Part shown: one piece after another, positions 26,431 through 33,704 of the stretch
Position numbering within the stretch: position 1 is the first letter of the stretch
Layout: each line of letters opens with the position of its first letter
NCBI GenBank assembly: GCA_002839375.1
Contig: PGXY01000002.1
Span: 537,037 to 575,017 of the forward strand
DNA length: 37,981 nucleotides
Source: Spirochaetae bacterium HGW-Spirochaetae-1
GTDB lineage: Bacteria > Spirochaetota > UBA4802 > UBA5550
Direction: 5' to 3'
The notes under the pieces: generated by a model
Database searches by the model: none
Seen by the model: the letters and a program-made list of their open reading frames with translations, nothing else
Told to the model about the DNA's origin: nothing
Translations under genes and position numbers: made by a program

Positions 26431-27166
26431 AGGTCTTCCCCCTGGCTTTGCTGCTGCGAAGGCGGGGATTCCGGTTAGTCAGCTGCTTGATGGCATTGGA
26501 GAGTTTCGCGCAAATGATTTCCGCTCCTTCTCCATTATGATGATACTCGTCTACCACTATGCGGTCATAGTCATAATCATCATCGAAGGGCTGAATAAGC
26601 ATAACATTGGAATACGAGGAAGCCACTTCCCTGTAAATGGCGTTATATTTTTCTATGTTGATATACGCATAGGGACTTTTGGCCAGGAGATTTCTATTGG
26701 GCTTGGCCAGAAGAATCGCAATTATACGACAATCTATTTTAACGGCCCTGTCAAAATAATTTATAATATTCGATCTGAATTTTTCAGGACTGATATAGGT
26801 CGTTTCAGGTCTGCGGCCCCTGTGTCTTTTAATATAATCAATATAAGTCTTTTTAAAGCGCAGGGGAATGACATTCTGGAGAAACCAGTATTCAAAACCC
26901 TGCCTCCGGAAAAGCCGCGGTGCGGCATCAATCATACCGGCCTGCAGGATGACTATGTCCGGTGTGTACATTTCCAGAAGGTCCACGCCGCCGCCGCCGG
27001 CAGTAACCAGTCTTTCCGTGCTGAAGCCGCGTTCCGATTTGTCAATAATATCATACAGGGGAAACTTTGTCTTCAGCATGTGTATCCATGTTTCTTCGTA
27101 CGAAGTCACCGATCTGGGCATGGCCATGGAATCGGCGGCTATGAGTATTCTTAATCTTTCTTTCAT
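26408..27166 (-). CDS. SGNH/GDSL-like hydrolase
   Basis: The 252-residue protein shows an SGNH-hydrolase pattern. The block I nucleophile region reads AADSMA (Ala in place of the usual Gly before Asp-Ser). A LQAGMIDAAPR segment resembles block III in SGNH proteins of polysaccharide loci. The C-terminal DEYHHNGEGA provides the Asp and His of the catalytic dyad (block V). It has no signal peptide. It starts 1 nt after the Nudix stop codon, so it is probably translated by coupling. The likely activity is ester hydrolysis; the substrate is unknown. Confidence 0.75.
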   Translation of the reverse strand: MKERLRILIAADSMAMPRSVTSYEETWIHMLKTKFPLYDIIDKSERGFSTERLVTAGGGGVDLLEMYTPDIVILQAGMIDAAPRLFRRQGFEYWFLQNVIPLRFKKTYIDYIKRHRGRRPETTYISPEKFRSNIINYFDRAVKIDCRIIAILLAKPNRNLLAKSPYAYINIEKYNAIYREVASSYSNVMLIQPFDDDYDYDRIVVDEYHHNGEGAEIICAKLSNAIKQLTNRNPRLRSSKARGKTSIPSVLK

Positions 27167-27167
27167 G

Positions 27168-27680
27168 TTATGTATTCGCGTTTTTCAGTTCATTGAAATA
27201 ATTGATAATATTCTTAACGGATTCCAGTCCAATTTCATCAATATTAATATAGCCGGGATGGATAAAAGAAAAACCCGAGACATCATCGGCAGCCCTGATC
27301 CCAGACATGTCTTTTATGGAACAGCGGTATACCAGGTCAAGAGTAAAATAGACAAGGTCGTTGAAAAGATACCGGTTGGGAAAGGATTTAATATACCTTA
27401 ATTCCGAGATTTCAAGATTAAGCTCCTCATTGATCTCCCGTTTCAGCGCATCTTCCGCGCTTTCCAGAACATCGACAAATCCGCCGGGGAGATCAAGCAT
27501 GCCCCTGGCCGGCTCTTGGGAACGACGTGTGAAAAGAATTTCATCTTTCTCATTTTCGATAATGGCAGTGACTGCCGCACTGGCGTTGATATAATAATGC
27601 AGCGCACATTGTCCGCAGAGGAAGGACATATCCTCTTCGAGGGTAAATCGGTCCGATCCGCAACGCGGACAGAATTTCAT
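27168..27680 (-). CDS. Nudix hydrolase with N-terminal zinc ribbon
   Basis: The 170-residue protein has a CxxC...CxxC zinc ribbon at the N-terminus (C4, C7, C22, C25) and a Nudix domain with the box GGFVDVLESAEDALKREINEEL. All the acidic catalytic residues are present, and the usual Gly near the end of the box is Asn. This architecture occurs in NADH pyrophosphatase-like and ADP-ribose pyrophosphatase-like proteins. The start at 27680 (MKFCPRCGSD) is preferred, with CGGGAAA about 6 nt upstream. An ATG at 27707 adds nine residues but has no ribosome site. It lies between the ParA and SGNH genes. Confidence 0.9.
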   Translation of the reverse strand: MKFCPRCGSDRFTLEEDMSFLCGQCALHYYINASAAVTAIIENEKDEILFTRRSQEPARGMLDLPGGFVDVLESAEDALKREINEELNLEISELRYIKSFPNRYLFNDLVYFTLDLVYRCSIKDMSGIRAADDVSGFSFIHPGYINIDEIGLESVKNIINYFNELKNANT

Positions 27681-27728
27681 TATTTTCCCGGGGTAGAACT
27701 GTTCCATGGAAGGGTGAAACCTTGACTA

Positions 27729-28478
27729 TCAGGGCTCAAACTGCTTAATAATTTCCTTTGTAAGATCCATGTAATCCTTTGCTCCTTTACTGTCAGGCTT
27801 ATATTCAAAGATGGTCTTGCCCCAGCTTGGAGCCTCCTGGAGAGAAACATTTTCCCGTATTATCGTTTTAAAGAGCTTTCCGGGAAGACGCAATTCCGTC
27901 TCCTCAAGGACCTCCCTGTTGATAGCCTTGCTGGCATTGTACATGGTGCCGATAATTCCCGTTATCTCCAGGTCCTTATTCAATCTTTTTTTTACCATCT
28001 GGACTCCCTCGAAAAGATTGTACATTCCGTGAAAGGGGAGAAACTGGAGCTGGAGTGGAATAAAGATTTCCGTTGAGAAACAGAGAGCATTGAGTGTCAG
28101 AATGCCCAGAGAAGGGGGGCAGTCTATGAGAATGAAATCATAACCTTTGATCCCGTCCAGGGCTTCTTTGAGAAGAAATTCCTTAGCGGGGAAAGGAAGA
28201 AAATCCAAATCCTTAAGGTCATGCTTTGCCGGGAGAACGTCAATGCCGTCGCGATTCACCAGGATATCGGTATAGGAAAGTTCACCTTTGAGAACCTCAA
28301 AAATACTTCGCTCAAGGTCCTTGGGATTGATGCCCAGGTGATACGTGGCCTGCGCCTGATGATCGATATCGATAATCATAACTTTTTTTTGTAACAGGCT
28401 TAAGGCAGCGGCAATGTTTACAGTGCTCGTGGTTTTGCCCACTCCGCCCTTGTTATTGGAAATGGAAATAATTCTCAT
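27729..28478 (-). CDS. ParA/Soj-family ATPase, no ParB partner in the window
   Basis: The 249-residue P-loop ATPase has the deviant Walker A motif KGGVGKTT with K10 and K15, switch region IDIDHQAQATYHLG, and LIDCPPSLGILTLNAL. In the switch region the usual DPQ is DHQ. ParA proteins form ATP-dependent dimers on DNA or membranes to segregate chromosomes or position cell structures. No parB or parS-like cluster is visible, so this is an orphan. The ribosome site GGGGG lies 4 nt upstream. It follows the AMP nucleosidase gene by 36 nt and precedes the Nudix gene. Confidence 0.92.
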   Translation of the reverse strand: MRIISISNNKGGVGKTTSTVNIAAALSLLQKKVMIIDIDHQAQATYHLGINPKDLERSIFEVLKGELSYTDILVNRDGIDVLPAKHDLKDLDFLPFPAKEFLLKEALDGIKGYDFILIDCPPSLGILTLNALCFSTEIFIPLQLQFLPFHGMYNLFEGVQMVKKRLNKDLEITGIIGTMYNASKAINREVLEETELRLPGKLFKTIIRENVSLQEAPSWGKTIFEYKPDSKGAKDYMDLTKEIIKQFEP

Positions 28479-28514
28479 AAAGCCCCCATAATTTTACAGC
28501 ATCTGTAAAACTCG

Positions 28515-29300
28515 TTACCATTCGAATTTGCTCTTGCTAAAGGAATTTTTCTTAATTTCTTCAAGAACCTTTAATCCGATATGGAGATGCTGTTCTGCAT
28601 ACTTTTGAAAGACCTTTTCCGCGCTTTCCTTGCTTTTGATACCGCCTTTTTGAAGTGGCATATCAGAAATGAGCATGATTGCTCCAATAGGAATGTTCAT
28701 GGCATAGGCGACCGAGAAAAGCGTGGCGATCTCCATATCAATGGCAAGTATCCTATGCTGCATGATATAGTCAATGAATTCTTGGTCAAATTCCCACATG
28801 CGGTAATCGGTTGTCATCATAATTCCCGACTTGGGGTTTATATTCAATTCTTTTTTAATGGTTTCTTCGCAAATACGATTAATCCAGAAAGTGGGTTGAG
28901 CCGGTACATTAGGATGGAGATAGTGTTTACTCGTACCTTCATCCCTGACGCTGGCCGTGGGGATAAGAAGTTCTCCTATTTCCAGTTCGTCATCGATACC
29001 GCCGCACATGCCCAGCATTATTGCGCACTGAAGTTGATCAAGGTAGGCAAGGCAGTGGGCAATAATTCCCGCCGAGGGTGATCCCACCCCGTAATTGATG
29101 ATTGAAATATCGGACTTTTTGTCATGGGCAACGGACCAGTATCCTTTATGCAGTACTGCTCCTGTCATGGCGGCAAAATCCTCCACGTATCGGGGGAAGT
29201 TTACCAGGAGGATGGAGGAACAGAATTCATTTATGCCTGAACCAGTATAGCGTTCAAGAGTATTCCGGGCATAGGTGTCGGGACGAAGCGTCTGGCTCAT
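28515..29300 (-). CDS. amn: AMP nucleosidase (short form)
   Basis: The 261-residue phosphorylase-fold protein has the nucleoside phosphorylase landmarks GVGSPSAGIIAHCL, MLGMCGGI, and MEIATLF followed by LISDMP. These match the short AMP nucleosidases that split AMP into adenine and ribose 5-phosphate. A related nucleoside phosphorylase specificity cannot be excluded. The start at 29300 (MSQTLRPD) has AGAGGT about 5 nt upstream. A longer frame beginning with TTG at 29345 has no support and would reach back to the preceding gene. ParA, Nudix and SGNH genes follow on the same strand. Confidence 0.85.
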   Translation of the reverse strand: MSQTLRPDTYARNTLERYTGSGINEFCSSILLVNFPRYVEDFAAMTGAVLHKGYWSVAHDKKSDISIINYGVGSPSAGIIAHCLAYLDQLQCAIMLGMCGGIDDELEIGELLIPTASVRDEGTSKHYLHPNVPAQPTFWINRICEETIKKELNINPKSGIMMTTDYRMWEFDQEFIDYIMQHRILAIDMEIATLFSVAYAMNIPIGAIMLISDMPLQKGGIKSKESAEKVFQKYAEQHLHIGLKVLEEIKKNSFSKSKFEW

Positions 29301-29353
29301 AATAGACCTCTGGTATGTTTTAAAAGACTTGTCATCATCCTTCAAGGGCAGCT

Positions 29354-30181
29354 TTATAATATTGTTATATGGTAACAGCTTTGTCGTTTTTCAAATATAG
29401 CATAGATAATCCCTTCATTCTGGAGCTCAATAAGTGTATCTGACAATACTGCGCGAAATTGTCGTCTCAATGAATCCCCCAGCATAAATCCGCATTTTTT
29501 CCGGAACTGTTCGAATAAGGGTTCTGCGAGCCAGGGTATTTTGTCATAAACAGGCAGTATGACATAAAAATCGTCATAGAAAACATCGAAGCTCCTGCCG
29601 TATGAATGTGTTGATTCATCGGAGGCGTTTTTATTACTCCCTTTCAGGTTTTTCTGATAGGCTCCCGGGCGTAAAACCGAGGATACGGCTATTTTGACCG
29701 GCGGAACAGGTGCCCTTAATCTGAGCTTCTCCTGGAACCGGTTCATCACCGTTTCCAGGCCTTTTTTGGTGGCGTCCGTTGCATAACGATATTTTTGCGG
29801 AACATTATAAAAAAAATAAAAATCATCAACACCGGGATCAAGGGGGACAAGAAGGCCTTTTTTTACAAATTCGTTGATATCACTATCCTGAGAGAGAGGC
29901 TGAATATCCCCGGACCTGACTGCACAAAGGTGATCAGGGAGAAGATGTTTGCGAAGCTCCATTTCCATTCCCGGTGTCACATGATCGGAATAGATGGGAT
30001 ACTTTTCTATGAAAAGGCGCTCAATCCCGTATATGATCGTGCCATACTCATGAAGTCCCCGAACTGTTGCCGTAATCCCACTGTAATAAGCGAGAAAGGA
30101 GGCAGCCATGGAGAATATTAATACGGCAGAAGCAGATAGAAGGATTGCTCGTTTGTTTGAAATGAAACCGGGTTTATTCAT
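29354..30181 (-). CDS. DUF5715/M15-like putative metallopeptidase, membrane-anchored
   Basis: The 275-residue protein has an N-terminal membrane anchor or uncleaved signal (about 12-33) and an extracytoplasmic domain. VSSVLRPGAYQKNL, SNKNASDESTHSYGRSFDV and a C-terminal CYHITI are visible. The SxHxxGxxxD arrangement and the late histidine match the zinc ligands of M15/VanY-type D,D-peptidases and of the DUF5715 family. A cell-wall peptidase role is an inference from fold motifs. Its leader contains a promoter candidate and a marked hairpin. The ribosome site is weak. Confidence 0.7.
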   Translation of the reverse strand: MNKPGFISNKRAILLSASAVLIFSMAASFLAYYSGITATVRGLHEYGTIIYGIERLFIEKYPIYSDHVTPGMEMELRKHLLPDHLCAVRSGDIQPLSQDSDINEFVKKGLLVPLDPGVDDFYFFYNVPQKYRYATDATKKGLETVMNRFQEKLRLRAPVPPVKIAVSSVLRPGAYQKNLKGSNKNASDESTHSYGRSFDVFYDDFYVILPVYDKIPWLAEPLFEQFRKKCGFMLGDSLRRQFRAVLSDTLIELQNEGIIYAIFEKRQSCYHITIL

Positions 30182-30209
30182 GTTTATAAATTAAAGGGTC
30201 CTTTTATCA

Positions 30210-30239
30210 CAGCATTTTCCTGAAAACAGTGAAATGCTG
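30210..30239 (-). other. Strong leader hairpin upstream of the M15-like gene
   Basis: Perfect 8-nt arms (30210-30217 and 30232-30239) enclose a 2x2 internal loop, a 3-bp inner stem and an AAAA/TTTT tetraloop. It lies 29 nt before the start codon and downstream of the candidate promoter, and has no T-run. Confidence 0.5.
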
Positions 30240-30267
30240 CATTCTTTTCCATGGCGGTATAAAGAGG

Positions 30268-30295
30268 AATGTAGATAATTTTTCCCTGTTGTCAA
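30268..30295 (-). promoter_or_regulatory. Candidate sigma-70 promoter for the M15-like gene
   Basis: On the minus strand a perfect TTGACA (30290-30295), a 16-nt spacer and TACATT (30268-30273) lie about 90 nt upstream of the start at 30181. Confidence 0.4.
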
Positions 30296-30336
30296 TTAAA
30301 AAGTGAATTATACAGCCTGGAGTTGGGAGGTATTTT

Positions 30337-31368
30337 CTATAATTCGAAGGTAAAATTGCGCTCTTCAAAGAGTTTGATGCAGGCATCGGCTACATCGGGG
30401 TCATACAGTTTATTACGATTGCGTTTTATCTCTTCGAGGGCGATATCGATGCCCAGGGCTGCCCGGTAAGGCCGATGTGTGGCCATGGCTTCCACTACAT
30501 CGGCAACGCTGATTATCTTAGCTTCTATGAGAATCCGGTCACCGGTAATTCCGCCGGGATAGCCTGATCCGTTTATTCTCTCATGATGCTGTAAAACAAT
30601 ATCGGCTATGGGCCAGGGGAATTCAATGGTCTTCAGTATATCATATCCAACGGTAGGATGGGTTTTTATAATGTCAAATTCGGCCTCGCTGATGCGGCCT
30701 GGTTTGCTGAGTATTTCCGAGGGTACATATATTTTCCCAAGGTCATGGATGAGGCCGGCCATTCGTATCGCATCGAGATGATCCTGCGTGAGTCCCATCT
30801 CAACAGCGATGGCTTCGGCGATAATGGCAACCTTTTTCTGATGCCCGGCTGTATAAGGGTCACGTGCCTCGATGGTGAGCATCATGGCATTTATTATCCC
30901 ATCCATGGTCTTATGAAGCTTTATCAGGCTCTCACTGCTTTTTTTCTCAGCAGATTTGCGTTCTGTTATATGATTCCATTCGCGGAGGGCCCGTTCGGCG
31001 ATATGGGGCATATCGAGCATGGAGTTTTCAGATTTTACCACATAATCCAGTGCTCCTGCCTTCATGGCTTCCACGGCGATATGCTCATCTCCGTGGCTAG
31101 TAATAACTATGAAGGGAAAAGAAATATCCTCGGTATCCATGGGAAGGATGTCCATGGCTATTCCGTCGGGCAGCAAATAATCTGAAATGACCAGATCGGG
31201 CTTTACATCGGCAATTATTTCTCTGGCCTTGGCCAGGGTTCCTGCAATCAAAACCTCAATATCCCGAGACTTGGCTCTGAAGGCTCTCTTCACCAGAATG
31301 GCGTGATCCTCTTCATCTTCAACAAGAAGGATTTGCAGCTTTCGTTGCTTGGTCTCTGTGGTTTCCAT
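30337..31368 (-). CDS. Response regulator with HD-GYP phosphodiesterase output
   Basis: The 343-residue protein has a receiver domain (about 11-128) with the acidic pocket E17/D18, phospho-acceptor D63 and conserved K112. A short coiled linker leads to an HD-GYP domain (about 155-335) with H208-D209, H261-H262-E263 and G269-Y270-P271. The family degrades cyclic di-GMP on phosphorylation of the receiver, as in RpfG. No histidine kinase is adjacent. The start at 31368 (METTETK) is chosen over an in-frame TTG at 31374. A good promoter candidate lies upstream. Confidence 0.94.
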   Translation of the reverse strand: METTETKQRKLQILLVEDEEDHAILVKRAFRAKSRDIEVLIAGTLAKAREIIADVKPDLVISDYLLPDGIAMDILPMDTEDISFPFIVITSHGDEHIAVEAMKAGALDYVVKSENSMLDMPHIAERALREWNHITERKSAEKKSSESLIKLHKTMDGIINAMMLTIEARDPYTAGHQKKVAIIAEAIAVEMGLTQDHLDAIRMAGLIHDLGKIYVPSEILSKPGRISEAEFDIIKTHPTVGYDILKTIEFPWPIADIVLQHHERINGSGYPGGITGDRILIEAKIISVADVVEAMATHRPYRAALGIDIALEEIKRNRNKLYDPDVADACIKLFEERNFTFEL

Positions 31369-31436
31369 GTACAAAATTTTTAACTTTGCTATAATGATTA
31401 TTAAAGATGTAAAATAGGCTTTTCTCTATTTATGTA

Positions 31437-31465
31437 AGTATGCGTCAATTTTGATGATTTGTCAA
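31437..31465 (-). promoter_or_regulatory. Candidate sigma-70 promoter for the REC-HD-GYP gene
   Basis: On the minus strand a perfect TTGACA (31460-31465) and CATACT (31437-31442) are separated by exactly 17 nt. The start codon at 31368 would follow a leader of about 60 nt. Confidence 0.5.
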
Positions 31466-31482
31466 GAGGGAGGGGGAATAAT

Positions 31483-31551
31483 ATGGAGTCATTTTTTTTC
31501 GATCATTCTTCTATGGGCACCTCTGTCGAAATCGTTCAGGATAAGCCATAA
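31483..31551 (+). CDS. Candidate 22-residue micro-ORF with strong ribosome site
   Basis: An ATG at 31483 is preceded by GGGAGGGGG at 6-nt spacing, better than the ribosome sites of most genes in the window. The peptide is MESFFFDHSSMGTSVEIVQD plus KP. It does not resemble anything I know. It lies about 140 nt upstream of the radical SAM gene on the same strand and could be a leader peptide, a small protein or a gene remnant. A ribosome site alone is not proof of translation. Confidence 0.3.
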   Translation: MESFFFDHSSMGTSVEIVQDKP

Positions 31552-31693
31552 GGGCCCTGCCAAATAATGATTTATGAAGGTTCCCGTATGTTTAAAAAAG
31601 GTTGCGTTTTTATGTCTTAAAAAAATAGTGTATCAATTACCTGACCATGGGACTAATGTATATTTGCAGGATCAGACAAGATGAGGTTTTTTT

Positions 31694-32572
31694 ATGAGAT
31701 ATGAAGGAGCTATTTTTCGGCCGTTTAGCGAAGCAAGCAGCTACCTTTTACAGTGCACGATAGGATGTTCGCATAATAAATGTACATTTTGCGGCATGTA
31801 TAAAGATAAAAAATACAGGGTCAGAGCCCTGGATGAAATAATTGATGATATTCATGCTGCAGGCAGACATTATCCCGATACCGAGAAGGTCTTCCTCATA
31901 GACGGGGATGCCATTGAAATGGAAACTGATGCCTTGATGGCCATTCTCCATGAATTAAAGGCTGTATTTCCGCTGCTCCGGCACGTGGGGACTTATGTAG
32001 GTCCCCTGAGCACGCTTAAAAAGTCACTACCCGAATTAAAAGCCCTGAGAGAGCAGGGACTTACCAAGGCGTACCTGGGCGTTGAAACGGGTAATGATAA
32101 ACTTCTGGAAGAGATTCATAAGGGTGTAAATCGTGCCGATATGTTAAAAGCGGGTCAGAACCTTGTGGAGGCGGGAATCAATCTTTCGGCCATGGTGCTG
32201 CTGGGGATTTCAGGTGAGGACAAAGCAAGCGTGGATCATGCAATTGATACGGCGGAAATCTGCAATGCCATGAGGCCAAACTATCTTGCGGCTCTCACCG
32301 TGACTCCCGTTCCCGGAACAATTCTATACAACCGGGTCAGAAACGGCACTTTCCATGTTCTGGAACCTCTGGAAACATTGAAGGAAATGAAAATGATGTT
32401 TGAAAATATAACCATCGATAATCTTAAATTCGTTGGAGTCCATGCGTCGAACTACCTTCCCGTAAACGGCACTCTTCAGCGGGATAAGAAAAAAATGATT
32501 GAGACTGTCGACAAGGTGCTCAGAGAGGGTGATCGGGCCATACTGAGAGATGAATCCATGCGGGGACTGTAA
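31694..32572 (+). CDS. Radical SAM protein
   Basis: The 292-residue protein has the cluster-binding motif C25-x4-C30-x2-C33, preceded by another cysteine (C21). It continues with a SAM-binding TIM-barrel pattern: VFLIDGDAIEM, KAYLGVETGNDKLLEEI, and the later INLSAMVLLGISGEDKASVDHAI. The CX4CX2C spacing, with a GCSHNKCTFCGMY sequence, differs from the common CX3CX2C but recurs in this uncharacterised subfamily as far as I recall. The reaction is unknown. A TGAGGT element lies 7 nt before the ATG. Its last 249 nt are also covered on the opposite strand by the M23 gene's extension. Confidence 0.88.
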   Translation: MRYEGAIFRPFSEASSYLLQCTIGCSHNKCTFCGMYKDKKYRVRALDEIIDDIHAAGRHYPDTEKVFLIDGDAIEMETDALMAILHELKAVFPLLRHVGTYVGPLSTLKKSLPELKALREQGLTKAYLGVETGNDKLLEEIHKGVNRADMLKAGQNLVEAGINLSAMVLLGISGEDKASVDHAIDTAEICNAMRPNYLAALTVTPVPGTILYNRVRNGTFHVLEPLETLKEMKMMFENITIDNLKFVGVHASNYLPVNGTLQRDKKKMIETVDKVLREGDRAILRDESMRGL

Positions 32573-33553
32573 TTCCATCATGACAATAAATTCATCGGGG
32601 TTAAGGGCCTTGTTGCTGCGGCGTACCTCGAAATGAAGATGGGCCCCCGACGAGAGTCCCGTTGTTCCCACCTTACCGATGAGATCCCCTTTTCTCACCC
32701 TGATGCCGGGTTTTATGAGAATTTCCGAGAGATGGCCATAATACGTGGTAAGGTCTTTTTCGTGCTCTACTACGATAAGATTGCCGTAGCCATTGCGGTT
32801 GAACTCAGCCTTACGGATGATGCCGTCGGCCGCGGCCTTTACCGGTGTGCCGATAGGGGCGGCAATATCAATACCCTTGTGAAAGGATTGCCGTTTCTTT
32901 GTGACGGGATGAACTCGATATCCGAAATTGCTGCTTCTTTTTCCTTCAATGGGCAACAGGAGGGTACTTTGTTTTCCTGTTGATTCTTTTTTTTCCGAAT
33001 CGTCGGGCTTTGCGAGGTCTTTTTTATCAGCTGGTATATCCTTCTGGATAAAGGCGCCGAATGCCCAACCCTCGTCATTGTTCTCTCTTTTTACCAGGAA
33101 CCATCGTGCTGCCACACCGTTTATCGTTTCATTCTCTTCGGATTGAGCCAATAGTTGAACTTTTTCTCTGAATGTCAGATTACCCACAACTTCACTGGAC
33201 GTGGTCTGCCATGATCGCAGGCGTACGGAATCGGTATTCACATAGGCATAGACCGGCTCAGGGACCTTTTTTTTCGAGTGGATATGATCCGTATCCGTGA
33301 TATCGGTAATCTTGTCGAGATCCACGGGATTATCAATCTGGGTATGACTGTCCTCGCCCAGACGTCCGTTAATATCATTCATGAATGCTTTCATTTTTTT
33401 CAACAGATCCTGTTTTCTTTTCATATCCTGTGTATATTGTTTATTCACCATATCTTTTTGTTTTTTCCGCTGAGCTTCAAAAATTGTTTCGGAATGAAGC
33501 ATAAGAGGCATGGCCAGTAAAAGAATTATGGAAAGGACCTGTTTTAGTTTCAT
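32324..33553 (-). CDS. M23 (LytM) peptidase with SH3-like domain and an odd antisense tail
   Basis: The 409-residue exported protein has a signal peptide (about 1-21, MKLKQVLSIILLLAMPLMLHS) and a basic coiled segment. A bacterial SH3-like domain follows (about 105-172, VNTDSVRLRS... to GWAFGAFIQ), then an M23 domain (about 195-325) with HKGIDIA and HLHFE zinc ligands. It should cut peptidoglycan cross-bridges or activate amidases. The start at 33553 has GGGAG about 9 nt upstream. A longer frame from 33598 lacks this. Homology should end near LNPDEFI. The last 82 residues or so read antisense through the radical SAM gene and look non-native. A TGA occurs in the adjacent frame exactly at the junction. 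Confidence 0.88.
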   Translation of the reverse strand: MKLKQVLSIILLLAMPLMLHSETIFEAQRKKQKDMVNKQYTQDMKRKQDLLKKMKAFMNDINGRLGEDSHTQIDNPVDLDKITDITDTDHIHSKKKVPEPVYAYVNTDSVRLRSWQTTSSEVVGNLTFREKVQLLAQSEENETINGVAARWFLVKRENNDEGWAFGAFIQKDIPADKKDLAKPDDSEKKESTGKQSTLLLPIEGKRSSNFGYRVHPVTKKRQSFHKGIDIAAPIGTPVKAAADGIIRKAEFNRNGYGNLIVVEHEKDLTTYYGHLSEILIKPGIRVRKGDLIGKVGTTGLSSGAHLHFEVRRSNKALNPDEFIVMMELQSPHGFISQYGPITLSEHLVDSLNHFFLIPLKSAVYGKVVRRMDSNEFKIIDGYIFKHHFHFLQCFQRFQNMESAVSDPVV

Positions 33554-33576
33554 GTATTTATTTCTCCCGCTCATGT

Positions 33577-33598
33577 ATGTATTTATCATCGAATACAT
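33577..33598. repeat. 7-bp inverted repeat upstream of the M23 gene
   Basis: Arms 33577-33583 and 33592-33598 are exact reverse complements around an 8-nt loop. It lies 24 nt before the M23 start codon in the divergent spacer. It is a possible operator. Confidence 0.3.
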
Positions 33599-33640
33599 GC
33601 ATATATTTCTTTACTGAAGAAAAGTCGTTCCTGAATATAC

Positions 33641-33671
33641 TTGACATAAAAGCCGCTGAGGACTGTTTAAT
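33641..33671 (+). promoter_or_regulatory. Candidate sigma-70 promoter for the outer-membrane-like gene
   Basis: A perfect TTGACA (33641-33646), a long 19-nt spacer and TTTAAT (33666-33671) lie upstream. The position leaves too little room for the ATG at 33687 and favours the start at 33705. Confidence 0.4.
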
Positions 33672-33704
33672 ATATCATTATACCTTATGAATGCCGGAAT
33701 GACA

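Larger units (their letters stand above)
31375..31693. other. Intergenic region, 319 nt, between divergent genes
   Basis: The region holds the HD-GYP promoter candidate (31437-31465) and a 22-codon micro-ORF with a strong ribosome site (31483-31551). An AT-rich stretch then precedes the radical SAM gene. No other gene-sized frame is visible. Confidence 0.6.

Noticed and set aside
26537-27154. 205-codon plus-strand open frame
   Set aside because: It is antisense to the SGNH hydrolase gene, and its sequence is repetitive and hydrophobic in the way of reversed codons.
541-29250. Recurring ACCAGTAT-like words in many places
   Set aside because: Several occur inside minus-strand genes where they encode Ile-Leu-Val in hydrophobic segments. 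They are unevenly spaced and not conserved beyond the core, so codon use explains them.
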